Shown here: positions 54,074-63,141 of the stretch, one piece after another
How the letters are laid out: every line of letters starts with the position of its first letter
How positions within the stretch are numbered: position 1 is the first letter of the stretch
Source of the DNA: Parasedimentitalea maritima
GTDB taxonomy: Bacteria; Pseudomonadota; Alphaproteobacteria; Rhodobacterales; Rhodobacteraceae
Direction of reading: 5' to 3'
Assembly (NCBI RefSeq): GCF_005771405.1
Contig: NZ_VAUA01000008.1
Location: forward strand, 62,001-126,000
DNA: 64,000 nucleotides
Program-made: the position numbers and the translations under genes
The notes under the pieces: generated by a model
Databases searched by the model: none
What the model was told of the DNA's origin: nothing
Seen by the model: the letters and a program-made list of their open reading frames with translations, nothing else

Positions 54074-54106
54074 ATGTAGCTTGTGTTAAAGTGAAGGCAG
54101 ATCCCC

Positions 54107-55810
54107 ATGATCTCACGTCGTGATTTTCTTCAGGTCTCAATGGCGGCTTCGGCCATGGTTGGTGCTTCGGGCTTTGGCAATTGGTCACGTCTTGCGGCGC
54201 AACAATCGCTGACACAGGATCAACTGCTTCAGTTTGACATCTACGGTAACGTTAGCCTGATCCATGTCACAGACATACACGGCCAGCTAAACCCGATTTA
54301 TTTCCGCGAGCCTTCGGTCAACATGGGGATCGGGGCCGCCAATGGTCAGATGCCACATATTACCGGTGCAGATTTCCGCAAAGCCTATGGAATCGCTGAT
54401 GGTTCGCCTTCGGCTTATGCGCTGACCTATGATGACTTTTCCGCATTGGCACAGTCCTATGGCCGCGTTGGAGGGCTGGATCGCGTCTCAACCGTTATCA
54501 ACTCTATCCGGGCGGAACGGCCTGACGCATTGTTGTTAGACGGTGGTGACACATGGCACGGCTCGTACACCTGTTACAAAACCGAAGGCCAGGACATGGT
54601 CAACGTTATGAACGCGCTTAAGCCAGACGCAATGACCTTTCACTGGGAATTCACGTTGGGGTCCGAGCGGGTCAACCAAATCGTCGAAGAGCTGCCGTTT
54701 GTCGCATTGGGGCAAAATATCTTTGATGCCGAGTGGGATGAACCTGCCGAGCTGTTCAAGCCGTACAAATTCTATGAGACTGGCGGTGTGAAGGTGGCGG
54801 TGATTGGTCAGGCCTTCCCCTATATGCCAATTGCCAACCCGGGCTGGATGTTCCCGGAATATTCGTTCGGTATCCGTGACGAGAATATGCAAAAGATGGT
54901 CGATGAGGTCCGTGCCAAAGGGGCTGAATGTGTCGTGGTGCTGTCTCACAACGGTTTTGACGTCGATAAGAAAATGGCAGGCGTTGTCAACGGTATTGAT
55001 GTGATCCTGTCAGGTCATACCCATGACGCGTTGCCCGAGCCAGTGCTCGTTGGTCAAACCGTGATTGTGGCCTCTGGCTCCAATGGCAAATTCGTATCCC
55101 GGGTTGATCTCGACATTCGCGATGGCAAGATGATGGGCTATAAACACAAGCTGATCCCTATTTTTGCAGATGTCATTGCGCCAGACGCCACTGTAACCAA
55201 ATTGATCGAAGAGCAGCGGGCGCCTTACAAGGCGGACCTGGAAGAGGTGATTGGCCATACGGACGATGACTCGCTGCTGTATCGTCGCGGCAACTTCAAT
55301 GGTACGTGGGACGACCTGATCTGTGACGCACTGATGTCCGAACGTGAGGCGGATATTGCCATGTCGCCGGGCGTACGCTGGGGGCCATCGATCCTGCCGG
55401 GACAGGCGATTACACGCGAGGACATCTTTAACGTTACGTCGATGTCTTATGGCGAGGCCTATCGTACCGAAATGACCGGTGAGTTTATTCATGTCATTCT
55501 GGAAGACGTGGCTGACAACCTGTTCAATCCGGATCCTTACTACCAGCAGGGTGGTGATATGGTCCGTGTAGGGGGGCTCGGTTATCGCATCGATGTGACC
55601 AAACCGCAGGGCGATCGCATCACCGAGATGACGCTGCTGAAAACCGGTGAAAAAATTGACCCATCCAAGACCTACACTGTAGCGGGCTGGGCCAGCGTTA
55701 ACGAAGACACTGAAGGTCCCCAGATCTGGGATGTGGTTGAAAACCACATCAGGAAACTCGGCACCATTTCAACTGTTCCCAATACCTCGGTTCAAGTCGA
55801 AGGCATCTAA
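54107..55810 (+). CDS. soxB: Sulfate thiol esterase SoxB
   Basis: A 567-aa periplasmic dimanganese hydrolase that releases sulfate from SoxY-bound sulfonate. Tat signal ISRRDFLQVSMAAS; metal-binding motifs HVTDIHGQL, LDGGDTWHGS, LSHNGFDVD and SGHTHDALPEP. The C-terminal 5'-nucleotidase-like domain is present. Length is usual for SoxB. It appears to have its own operator and is followed by a terminator. Confidence 0.96.
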   Translation: MISRRDFLQVSMAASAMVGASGFGNWSRLAAQQSLTQDQLLQFDIYGNVSLIHVTDIHGQLNPIYFREPSVNMGIGAANGQMPHITGADFRKAYGIADGSPSAYALTYDDFSALAQSYGRVGGLDRVSTVINSIRAERPDALLLDGGDTWHGSYTCYKTEGQDMVNVMNALKPDAMTFHWEFTLGSERVNQIVEELPFVALGQNIFDAEWDEPAELFKPYKFYETGGVKVAVIGQAFPYMPIANPGWMFPEYSFGIRDENMQKMVDEVRAKGAECVVVLSHNGFDVDKKMAGVVNGIDVILSGHTHDALPEPVLVGQTVIVASGSNGKFVSRVDLDIRDGKMMGYKHKLIPIFADVIAPDATVTKLIEEQRAPYKADLEEVIGHTDDDSLLYRRGNFNGTWDDLICDALMSEREADIAMSPGVRWGPSILPGQAITREDIFNVTSMSYGEAYRTEMTGEFIHVILEDVADNLFNPDPYYQQGGDMVRVGGLGYRIDVTKPQGDRITEMTLLKTGEKIDPSKTYTVAGWASVNEDTEGPQIWDVVENHIRKLGTISTVPNTSVQVEGI

Positions 55811-55820
55811 CCTCACTTTG

Positions 55821-55866
55821 ACCGGGGTGCTTTGCCGCGCCCCGGTTAATCAATGATTTTTTTTAC
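55821..55866 (+). terminator. Rho-independent-type terminator after soxB
   Basis: ACCGGGG and CCCCGGT pair around a 12-nt loop, followed after about 10 nt by an eight-T run. It separates soxB from soxCD. Confidence 0.7.
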
Positions 55867-55874
55867 CCTCACGA

Positions 55875-55890
55875 ATTCACACATGTGAAT
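55875..55890. promoter_or_regulatory. Candidate SoxR operator, soxC
   Basis: ATTCACACATGTGAAT is the best dyad of the four: with one flanking base each side, the arms AATTCACA and TGTGAATT are perfectly complementary. It lies 28 bp before the soxC ATG, overlapping where a -35/-10 would fall. Confidence 0.8.
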
Positions 55891-55917
55891 TTGTCTCTAA
55901 ACTAAGGAGGCCATCAA

Positions 55918-57189
55918 ATGAGTGATAGCTCCAAACACAATTCTCCATCGCGCCGTCAGTTCCTAACTGGTGCGGCTGCTGCAGGGGCAGGGGCTGTGGC
56001 GGCGGGTGCTGCCAAGGCAGCTGGTCCTGACCCGCTGATCACAGAAGTTCAGGATTGGGCTTCGTCTTTTGGTGATGGCGTTGATGTAACGCCATATGGC
56101 CTGCCAATCCAGTTCGAGCAGGACGTGGTACGGCGCAACGTGGAGTGGCTGACCGCCGATACTATTTCGTCGATCAACTTTACACCAATCCACGCACTGG
56201 ACGGCACCATTACGCCGCAAGGGTGTGCATTTGAGCGCCATCACTCGGGCGCAATCGAGATGCGTAAAGAAGACTACCGCCTGATGATCAATGGCTTGGT
56301 AGATCAGGAATTGGTGTTCACTTACGAGGATCTGGAACGGTTCCCACGGGAAAACCACGTTTACTTCTGTGAATGTGCTGCCAACACCGGCATGGAGTGG
56401 GCAGGGGCCCAGTTGAATGGGGCGCAGTTCACGCACGGTATGATCCACAACATGGAATATACCGGCGTATCGCTGCGGACCTTGTTGGAAGAGGCGGGCG
56501 TCAAACCAGAAGGTAAGTGGATCTATGTCGAAGGAGCGGATGCCTCGTCGAATGGCCGCTCAATCCCGTTGGAAAAGGCTCTGGATGATGTGCTTGTCGC
56601 GTTTAAGGCCAACGGCGAAGCTCTGCGCAAGGAACACGGATACCCCGTGCGCTTGGTTGTACCGGGCTGGGAAGGCAACATGTGGATCAAGTGGCTCCGC
56701 CGTATCGAGGTCAAGGATGCTCCGGTGGAAAGTCGCGAAGAAACCAGCAAATACACAGACAATCTCGCCAATGGCATCGCGCGCAAATGGACCTGGGTTA
56801 TGGATGCCAAGTCCATCATCACCTCGCCCAGCCCACAAGCGCCGATCAAACACGGGACAGGTCCGCTGGTTATCACTGGCCTGGCCTGGTCTGGGAACGG
56901 GGCTATCACTGGCGTTGATGTTTCAGTTGACGGTGGCAAGAACTGGATCGAGGCTCGTCTGGCTGCCCCAGGACAGGACAAGGCGATGAGCCGGTTCTAT
57001 CTGGATCACAATTGGGACGGTACGGAAATGTTCCTACAGGCCCGCGCCAAGGATGCTACCGGATATGTACAGCCAACCAAAACCCAGCTGCGCGACGTGC
57101 GCGGTCTGAACTCTATCTACCATAACAATTGCATCCAGACCTGGTGGGTCAAGGAAAGCGGAGAGGCCGAAAATGTCGAAGTATCATAA
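55918..57189 (+). CDS. soxC: Sulfane dehydrogenase molybdoprotein SoxC
   Basis: A 423-aa Tat-exported (SRRQFLTGAAA) molybdenum enzyme of the sulfite oxidase family. CECAANTG (151-158) holds the cysteine expected to ligate molybdenum. SoxC with SoxD oxidises the sulfane sulfur left on SoxY, releasing six electrons, so thiosulfate can go fully to sulfate. AAGGAGG lies before the ATG. It overlaps soxD by 17 nt. Confidence 0.96.
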   Translation: MSDSSKHNSPSRRQFLTGAAAAGAGAVAAGAAKAAGPDPLITEVQDWASSFGDGVDVTPYGLPIQFEQDVVRRNVEWLTADTISSINFTPIHALDGTITPQGCAFERHHSGAIEMRKEDYRLMINGLVDQELVFTYEDLERFPRENHVYFCECAANTGMEWAGAQLNGAQFTHGMIHNMEYTGVSLRTLLEEAGVKPEGKWIYVEGADASSNGRSIPLEKALDDVLVAFKANGEALRKEHGYPVRLVVPGWEGNMWIKWLRRIEVKDAPVESREETSKYTDNLANGIARKWTWVMDAKSIITSPSPQAPIKHGTGPLVITGLAWSGNGAITGVDVSVDGGKNWIEARLAAPGQDKAMSRFYLDHNWDGTEMFLQARAKDATGYVQPTKTQLRDVRGLNSIYHNNCIQTWWVKESGEAENVEVS

Positions 57190-58225
57190 GCTTACCGTTG
57201 TCGCCTCACTGATGACATTACTTGCAGCACCAGCTTATTCCGAGGCCTATGGTTTGGGCCGCCCGGCGTTGCCAGAAGAAGTTGCTGCTTGGGATTTGGA
57301 TGTTAGCCCTGATGGCACCGGCCTTCCCGCAGGGTCGGGATCTGTTCTGGATGGAGAAGAGATCTTTGCCGAACAATGTGCTGTTTGCCATGGTGACTTT
57401 GCCGAAGGTGTTGGGAACTGGCCAAAACTAGCTGGTGGGGCAGGGACGCTGGACCACGAGGATCCGCTGAAAACCGTTGGGTCTTACTGGCCCTATCTGT
57501 CGACCACATGGGACTACGTGAACCGGTCAATGCCGTTCGGCAATGCGCAGTCGCTTGAGCCGGACGAGGTCTATGCCATTGTTGCCTACATCCTGTATTC
57601 CAACGATCTGGTGGATGAGGATTTTGTATTGAACAAGGATAACTTCCTTGAGGTCGAAATGCCTAACGCTGGTGGCTTTATCTTGGATGACCGAGCTGAA
57701 GCGGAGTATGTAAATTTCAACGATGCTTGCATGACCAATTGTAAGGACAGCGTAGAAATCACCATGCGCGCACTGGTACTCGATGTAACGCCCGAAGAAA
57801 CCGCTGCCAAATCCGGTACAGTAGCCGAAGCCGAAGTCCAAGTGACTGAAGCCGCTGCTCAACAGCCTGTGCAAGAGCCCGTGGTCGAAACGGTCGCTTT
57901 AGACCCAGAACTGGTGGCCAAGGGCGCCAAGACGTTCAAAAAATGCAAAGCCTGTCATCAGGTTGGCGAAGGGGCCAAAAATCGAACAGGTCCAATTTTG
58001 AACGGCATCGTTGGCGCAACTGCAGGACAGGTCGACGGCTTCAAGTATTCCAAACCAATGATGGCTGCAGCCGAAAGTGGGCTGGTCTGGAACCAACAAG
58101 AACTGGCCGCTTTTTTAGCCAAACCCAAGAAATATATGAAGGGCACCAAGATGTCGTTCTCGGGGCTGAAAAAGGAAAAAGATATCGCGGCAATTCTCGC
58201 GTATCTGCAATCCGTTTCTCAGTAA
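57173..58225 (+). CDS. soxD: Diheme cytochrome c SoxD
   Basis: A 350-aa periplasmic cytochrome, electron-accepting subunit of sulfane dehydrogenase. Signal peptide to about residue 23; heme sites C69AVCH73 and C258KACH262. The two cytochrome domains are joined by an Ala/Pro/Glu/Val-rich linker (about 205-240); the C-terminal domain resembles class I cytochrome c2 with KYMKGTKMSF giving the axial Met. Last sox gene; no soxE or soxF follows. Confidence 0.95.
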   Translation: MSKYHKLTVVASLMTLLAAPAYSEAYGLGRPALPEEVAAWDLDVSPDGTGLPAGSGSVLDGEEIFAEQCAVCHGDFAEGVGNWPKLAGGAGTLDHEDPLKTVGSYWPYLSTTWDYVNRSMPFGNAQSLEPDEVYAIVAYILYSNDLVDEDFVLNKDNFLEVEMPNAGGFILDDRAEAEYVNFNDACMTNCKDSVEITMRALVLDVTPEETAAKSGTVAEAEVQVTEAAAQQPVQEPVVETVALDPELVAKGAKTFKKCKACHQVGEGAKNRTGPILNGIVGATAGQVDGFKYSKPMMAAAESGLVWNQQELAAFLAKPKKYMKGTKMSFSGLKKEKDIAAILAYLQSVSQ

Positions 58226-58255
58226 AGAGATCTAAGAGAGTAAATAAGAATACGA

Positions 58256-58284
58256 AAAGCCCCGAACCGCGTTCGGGGTTTTTC
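58256..58284 (+). terminator. Rho-independent terminator after soxD
   Basis: CCCCGAAC pairs with GTTCGGGG around CGC, preceded by AAAAG and followed by TTTTT. It ends the sox cluster. Confidence 0.92.
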
Positions 58285-58373
58285 CGTTTAAAGTCGAAAA
58301 TTCACAATTGAGACCTGAACCCAAGCGAAAGGCTGATTTCTTTACAGCCTACTGGTTGGTCGTTTCCCAGTTT

Positions 58374-60023
58374 TTAGACCGGCAGTTTGAACTCGTTTGC
58401 TTCGGCACGGCTCAGCTGTTCACCTTGTTTGCGCTTTCGTAGCACATCGCGGGCGACGGCGTATTCATCGCCTTGCCAGAATATCAAACAACCATTGCAA
58501 CCCTTGCCACAACAGCCCTGCGTGCCTACTCGGTTGGTTTTGAAGCGCTTCTCGTTGGTGTCGGCCTCGATGGCCTCAACCAATGCATTGCGACGACGTT
58601 TATAGGCGGTCTCACCTGTGCTGTCGCGCACTTCCATGGCCTGCGCAGTCTTGTCCAGTTGCAGGCGTTTCCACTGTTCATCGCTTAGCGCGCGTTCCTT
58701 GCGGATTACCGTGAAGGCAGGAAAGTTGCTGCGCAGATCGCTCTGGTCTTCTTGCTCAAACAGTGAGAAAGGGAGGCGGATCACGGACTTGGTCGACCCA
58801 TGCACCACGTCTTTGCGTTGGCCGCTGGCAGCGATTTCATAATCATAAGCCCGCAGCAGAATGGTGTTGCGGGCTATGGGCGAGACCATCTCCAGTACGT
58901 CACCGGGCTCCAACTTGTTCTTGACCTCAACCAGGAACGCCTCCTCGGTTACTTCGCTCACAACACCTGCATACTCCCAAGTTGCAATGGCTGCGGTGTG
59001 TTCATATCCGTGAGATAGATTGGTCAGTCGGCCCTTGTGGAAGGCCAGTGTGTAGCCTCGGTTGCCGACGGTTTCCAATTCACCCATGTAGTCGGACGCA
59101 TCCCAGTTTTCTGGATCGGCATAATAGTCATCAATCGCCATACGATAGGCGCGGGCTACAACTGCTGCATAGTACTCCGACTTGCCGCGGCCTTCGACCT
59201 TTAGACTATCCACACCGATGCGCAGATAATCGTCGAGTTTTGGCATCAGGCACAGGTCCTTGGAGTTCAGGATATAGCTGCCACGTTCGTCTTCCTGAAT
59301 GGGCAGAAACTCACCGGGTCGGACGCCTTCCTCCAACAGGAATTCGAACATGTCGTGATTGCTGTCATCCACGATCAGTTCCTGCACGGTGCCGTCTTTC
59401 AGACGCATGTGGAACTTGTAGTTCCAGCGACAGGAATTGGCGCAGTTACCCTGATTGGCACCGCGTTCGGCCATAAAATTCGACAGCAGACACCTGCCAG
59501 AATAAGTCATGCACATGGCGCCGTGAACAAAGGCCTCTAGTTTGATATCTGGGCATTTTTCGCGGATTTCTTCCAGTTCAGGGAAAGACACCTCGCGCGC
59601 CAGAACCGCCAAATCGGCGCCTTGGTTCTGCCAGAACTGTACGGACAACCAAGAACAGATATTAGCCTGGGTCGAGACATGCAGTGGGATTTCTGGCGCG
59701 CGTTCGCGGACATACTGAAAGACGCCTGGGTCCGCGATGATTAACCCGTCTGGCTTCACCTGTCGCACGGTATCAATGTACTCGTCCAGCTTGGGGATGT
59801 CTTTGTTGTGCGAATACAAGTTCAGTGTCAGATAGGCGCGGCGCCCATGCTGATGGCAGAATTTGACGCCTTCAATCACGTCTTCCAGAGAAAACTCGGA
59901 TTTAGTACGTAAGGACATATCCGGAGTGCCCAAATAGACAGCATCAGCCCCGTAGAGGATCGCTATTTTCAACTTACGCAGATTACCCGCAGGCATTAGC
60001 AGTTCGGAGCGGTGTTGGGACAT
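58374..60023 (-). CDS. U32 family protein, TrhP-like (tRNA hydroxylation)
   Basis: A 549-aa U32 protein. ELLMPAGNLRKLKIAILYGADAVYLG and the cysteine-bearing GRCLLSNFMAERGANQGNC/ANSCRW block resemble TrhP (YegQ), an iron-sulfur, prephenate-dependent enzyme making 5-hydroxyuridine at tRNA position 34. It is about 95 residues longer than E. coli TrhP, ending in a cysteine-rich tail, GCCGKGCNGCLIFW. These proteins were once called peptidases or collagenases, which is probably misleading. It is convergent with soxD. Confidence 0.82.
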   Translation of the reverse strand: MSQHRSELLMPAGNLRKLKIAILYGADAVYLGTPDMSLRTKSEFSLEDVIEGVKFCHQHGRRAYLTLNLYSHNKDIPKLDEYIDTVRQVKPDGLIIADPGVFQYVRERAPEIPLHVSTQANICSWLSVQFWQNQGADLAVLAREVSFPELEEIREKCPDIKLEAFVHGAMCMTYSGRCLLSNFMAERGANQGNCANSCRWNYKFHMRLKDGTVQELIVDDSNHDMFEFLLEEGVRPGEFLPIQEDERGSYILNSKDLCLMPKLDDYLRIGVDSLKVEGRGKSEYYAAVVARAYRMAIDDYYADPENWDASDYMGELETVGNRGYTLAFHKGRLTNLSHGYEHTAAIATWEYAGVVSEVTEEAFLVEVKNKLEPGDVLEMVSPIARNTILLRAYDYEIAASGQRKDVVHGSTKSVIRLPFSLFEQEDQSDLRSNFPAFTVIRKERALSDEQWKRLQLDKTAQAMEVRDSTGETAYKRRRNALVEAIEADTNEKRFKTNRVGTQGCCGKGCNGCLIFWQGDEYAVARDVLRKRKQGEQLSRAEANEFKLPV

Positions 60024-60151
60024 GTGACCAGCCGGAGTAGGGATGAAAACCGCGTTTTAGGGTAGTTGCTGCAGCTTGTGAACCCAAATTTCCTGAACGG
60101 GACCGTTCTGCAAACGCGTCCAGTAGCCCAACCTGAAAAAGTACGTTAGTC

Positions 60152-60328
60152 CTATTTTTTGTCGCGTGCGGCTTTCTCTTCTTTGGTTAGCTTGTTGTTC
60201 CAGGCGTTGTTGCTAATGCTCAACTCGCTTGGGAGAGGTTTGGTTTTGCCAACGCTGACTTTGCCGCCTTTATTTAGGAATTCCTGAATAAGAGCATCGT
60301 CGGTATTTTTTTTGGGTACATGTTTCAT
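60152..60328 (-). CDS. Small basic protein of unknown function (58 aa)
   Basis: A 58-aa lysine-rich protein (MKHVPKKNTDDALIQEF, then GGKVSVGKTKPLPSELS and a charged C-terminus). Start set at ATG 60328; a 12-codon extension is possible. The composition is not random and I recall similar short proteins in Rhodobacteraceae, but no function is known. Confidence 0.6.
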   Translation of the reverse strand: MKHVPKKNTDDALIQEFLNKGGKVSVGKTKPLPSELSISNNAWNNKLTKEEKAARDKK

Positions 60329-60413
60329 ATGGTCGACCGTATCGCCTATCCAGAAACTAGGCAATATGAGCCGTGGGGTTTTGGACTATTGGATAATATT
60401 CGAAGCTGAAAGC

Positions 60414-61292
60414 CTAAAGCCCGTCCGCCTGCAGCGCCATTTTTACTGCAGCAAAACTGTGTCTAAGCTCTTGGGACGGTTTCCAGCACGCGTGAAACCC
60501 TATAGAAACAGCTGCCCCATCCCCGTTGATCAAACGACGCGCGCAGGAAACATTGGCCACTTTTGATGCTGGCAGCAGCGCTATGCCAATCCCTAGCATG
60601 GCCCACTTCTCCAGAATAGAATAGCTAAGCGCCTTACCTTCGTATTCAACCAATGGGATTTGATTGACCTGAAACAGGGTGCGAATGGCGACGGATAGGC
60701 CACAGTCTTCTCCAACGAGTAGAATTTGTTTGCCTGACAGGGTCTCAAGTGTAGCCGGTTCGTCTGTCCGTTCACCTTGAGTGGCAGAGACATACAGCAG
60801 CGGCTCGCTGTAGATAGGTTTCGAAATCAGACTGTCTTCGCCCCAGGGTTCTGGGCCAAGACCAAAGTCAATCTGACCGGTGTTTAGGGCAGGTTGAATG
60901 TCAGCCTTGTTCATTTCCGACAGGATAATGTTCAGGCCACCATTCAAGTTTTCGATACGGGACAACATCGCTGCAACAAAATCATCACTGATCAGTGGTG
61001 AAATGCCGACCCTGACATTGCGATCATCGCGCGTCAGATATTCGGATGCCCCTACCATCAGCTGAGATTTAGCATCAATAATATGACGAATGTCGGTGAT
61101 CAGTGTTTGCCCAAAGTCAGTTAATGCGACTGACCGGGTTGTCCGATCAAACAGCTTGCCACCCAGTTCTTCTTCCAACTGCGCGATAGCGTTTGAAAGG
61201 GCGGGCTGCGTGACGCAACAAAGATCTGCTGCACTGGTGAACGAACGCGTCTCAGCGACGGCCACCACAAATCTAAGTTGTTGGAAATTCAT
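60414..61292 (-). CDS. LysR family transcriptional regulator
   Basis: A 292-aa LTTR. The HTH is LRFVVAVAETRSFTSAADLCCVTQPALSNAIAQLEEELG, and the rest is a periplasmic-binding-like effector domain. The layout, including ISPLISDDFV and ALNTGQIDFGLG, resembles OxyR/CynR-like members, but the effector cannot be named. It is divergent from a small secreted protein gene across a perfect palindrome, its probable operator. Confidence 0.9.
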   Translation of the reverse strand: MNFQQLRFVVAVAETRSFTSAADLCCVTQPALSNAIAQLEEELGGKLFDRTTRSVALTDFGQTLITDIRHIIDAKSQLMVGASEYLTRDDRNVRVGISPLISDDFVAAMLSRIENLNGGLNIILSEMNKADIQPALNTGQIDFGLGPEPWGEDSLISKPIYSEPLLYVSATQGERTDEPATLETLSGKQILLVGEDCGLSVAIRTLFQVNQIPLVEYEGKALSYSILEKWAMLGIGIALLPASKVANVSCARRLINGDGAAVSIGFHACWKPSQELRHSFAAVKMALQADGL

Positions 61293-61357
61293 GTTTCATC
61301 CCATCGTTCATCACGTAGTCACGTTAACGGTTTGACCGCGCCAGAATTAGTTCTTTT

Positions 61358-61377
61358 TGTGAATGATATCATTCACA
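61358..61377. promoter_or_regulatory. Perfect 20-bp palindrome in LysR divergent promoter
   Basis: TGTGAATGATATCATTCACA is self-complementary over all 20 bases and lies 65 bp before the LysR ATG and 71 bp before the divergent ATG. It is the likely binding site for the adjacent LysR regulator. Confidence 0.65.
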
Positions 61378-61448
61378 GAAGCAATTTCTCTCTGCGATGG
61401 CCGTCTGGCAGCCTGATTGGACTGAAACAGAATTTAAGGAATACGTCT

Positions 61449-61799
61449 ATGACCCCACTTCTGAAGTCTATCGTGTTGAGTACGTCTCTCATGGCAACCT
61501 CAGCGTTTGCCGACCCGGGTTCGTTTTTGGAAATCACTTTGTCGATCGCACCGGAAAACCGGGCTGCGGCAGCGGCTATCTATGCGGAATACAAAGAGCC
61601 CTTCTTAAGCAGCATTGATGGGGCTGAAACAAAAACGCTGTTGGTACGGGATACTGATGTGCAAGTATTACATGGGTTTGCAACAAACGAAGCAGCAGAG
61701 AAGTATCTCTCCAGTGACCTGTTCACCCAAGATGTTTTTGTTGCGTTGAAGCCCTACATCCTAGCTGACCCCGATATTCGTATTTATCAGGCCTATTGA
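61449..61799 (+). CDS. Small secreted dimeric alpha/beta-barrel (ABM-like) protein
   Basis: A 116-aa protein with a signal peptide (LLKSIVLSTSLMATSAFA) and one domain like antibiotic biosynthesis monooxygenases (ABM): an alternating strand-helix pattern from FLEITLSIAPENRAAAAAIY to DIRIYQAY. AAGGA lies before the ATG. ABM-fold proteins may bind heme or quinols; no function is assigned. Divergent from the LysR gene, which probably controls it. Confidence 0.65.
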   Translation: MTPLLKSIVLSTSLMATSAFADPGSFLEITLSIAPENRAAAAAIYAEYKEPFLSSIDGAETKTLLVRDTDVQVLHGFATNEAAEKYLSSDLFTQDVFVALKPYILADPDIRIYQAY

Positions 61800-61880
61800 T
61801 CTAATTCAGATCAAGTCATAGCCAAGCAAAGTTGGAGGCAAATTTCAGAGTTTGTACGACTTCAGTTAGGACAAAAGAAA

Positions 61881-62888
61881 TTAGACCCAGCCCTTTCTGA
61901 AGAAGTGAGGGCTGGCCCCAAACTTGCGTTTGAACAAACGAGAAAAATGTGTGGCGCTGTTGAAGCCAGAGGCCAGTGCAATCTCGGTTACGGACATCGC
62001 TGTTTCGTTCATCAGACCGTAAGCATGGCTTAGGCGCATATCGGAATAGACCTGCATTGGGCTTTGGTCCAAATAGCGAGAAAACAGCCGCTCCAGTTGC
62101 CGTCGTGAAATATCCAGTTGATCGCAAAGTTCTATGATCGACAACGGGTCCTCGATGGCCTCCTGCATCAGCTGTAATGCAGTGAGTAACCTTTGGTTTC
62201 GACTGCCTATAGCCACAGCATAGTTAGATTTTTGCGGTGCCATCTGCCCCCCGGACCGCACATGCAGGCACATATCGGCAACGATGATGGCCAGTTTTTT
62301 GCCGTGGCGTTCCTGTATCAGATTGAGCATCATATCCGTAGCGGCATTGCCCCCCCCACAGGTCACCAGGTTGCTGGAGATTTCGTAGATATTGGGCGAG
62401 GGATTTAGGTCGGGGAACATCTCCGAGAACCCGGGTTGATTCTCCCAGTGCAGAGTGAATTCCTGCCCCCTCAGCAAACCAGCCTGTGCCAGCGCAAAAG
62501 CGCCAGTACAGATACCGCCCAGACGGCGACCAAACCGATGTTCTCGACGCAACCAGTTTATTGTTGGCTCGCCCGCCGCGTGCTGCGGCTCAACTCCCGA
62601 GCATACAAACACCTCAGCGTCTTGTTGCAATTGTCCCAACGCCAGATCTGGTGTGACTGTCATTCCATTTGAACAGGTGACCGGCGCGCCGTCTTCGCTC
62701 ATGGTGTACCATCGGTACAGTTCAGTATTGGTAACCTGATTTGCAATGCGCAGAGGTTCGATCGCCGCCGCCACAGGTAACATCGTTGCCTTGGGAAGTA
62801 GCAGGAAATAAAAATCCTTTGGCGCACCACTAAAAGGGATCGCTAGTTTGGCGGCTGCGCCCTTTTGTACAAAGCTGTCAGTCTGCAT
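61881..62888 (-). CDS. GlxA-type transcriptional regulator (AraC family with DJ-1/PfpI domain)
   Basis: A 335-aa regulator. The N-terminal DJ-1/PfpI-like domain includes YFLLLPKATMLPVAAAIEPLRIAN and GGICTGAFALAQAGLL, with the nucleophile-elbow cysteine kept. The C-terminal AraC domain has SIIELCDQLDISRRQLERLFSRYL and SVTEIALASGFNSATHFSRLFKRKFG. Such proteins govern catabolism of quaternary amines and amino acids (GbdR, CdhR, ArgR). The target is not adjacent. Confidence 0.88.
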   Translation of the reverse strand: MQTDSFVQKGAAAKLAIPFSGAPKDFYFLLLPKATMLPVAAAIEPLRIANQVTNTELYRWYTMSEDGAPVTCSNGMTVTPDLALGQLQQDAEVFVCSGVEPQHAAGEPTINWLRREHRFGRRLGGICTGAFALAQAGLLRGQEFTLHWENQPGFSEMFPDLNPSPNIYEISSNLVTCGGGNAATDMMLNLIQERHGKKLAIIVADMCLHVRSGGQMAPQKSNYAVAIGSRNQRLLTALQLMQEAIEDPLSIIELCDQLDISRRQLERLFSRYLDQSPMQVYSDMRLSHAYGLMNETAMSVTEIALASGFNSATHFSRLFKRKFGASPHFFRKGWV

Positions 62889-63141
62889 GATGAGATCCTG
62901 TGGCGTCGGGCACTGTAATCAGTGGCTACAAGGCGTATCTAACAGCGTGGTAAACTGAACTCATGCCGACCAACCACCAGTTTGCGACGGCGAATTTAGG
63001 GAATGCGACGGAAATATTTCAACATCGGCGGTGAAATGCATTTTTTTTGCTCCCTCTTGCAGCCCTTTGGCCGCGATACTAAGAATCAAGTAACACTCTG
63101 TCGGGTATGGTCCCGATTACATTCAAAGCAGGCAGGCCCAA

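Noticed and set aside
55010-55747. A 245-codon open frame on the minus strand within soxB
   Set aside because: It lies opposite a certain gene, has no family likeness and no ribosome-binding site; it arises from codon bias in soxB.
62889-63141. Sigma-32 promoter before clpP
   Set aside because: A CTTG element is present but no properly spaced -10 could be shown.
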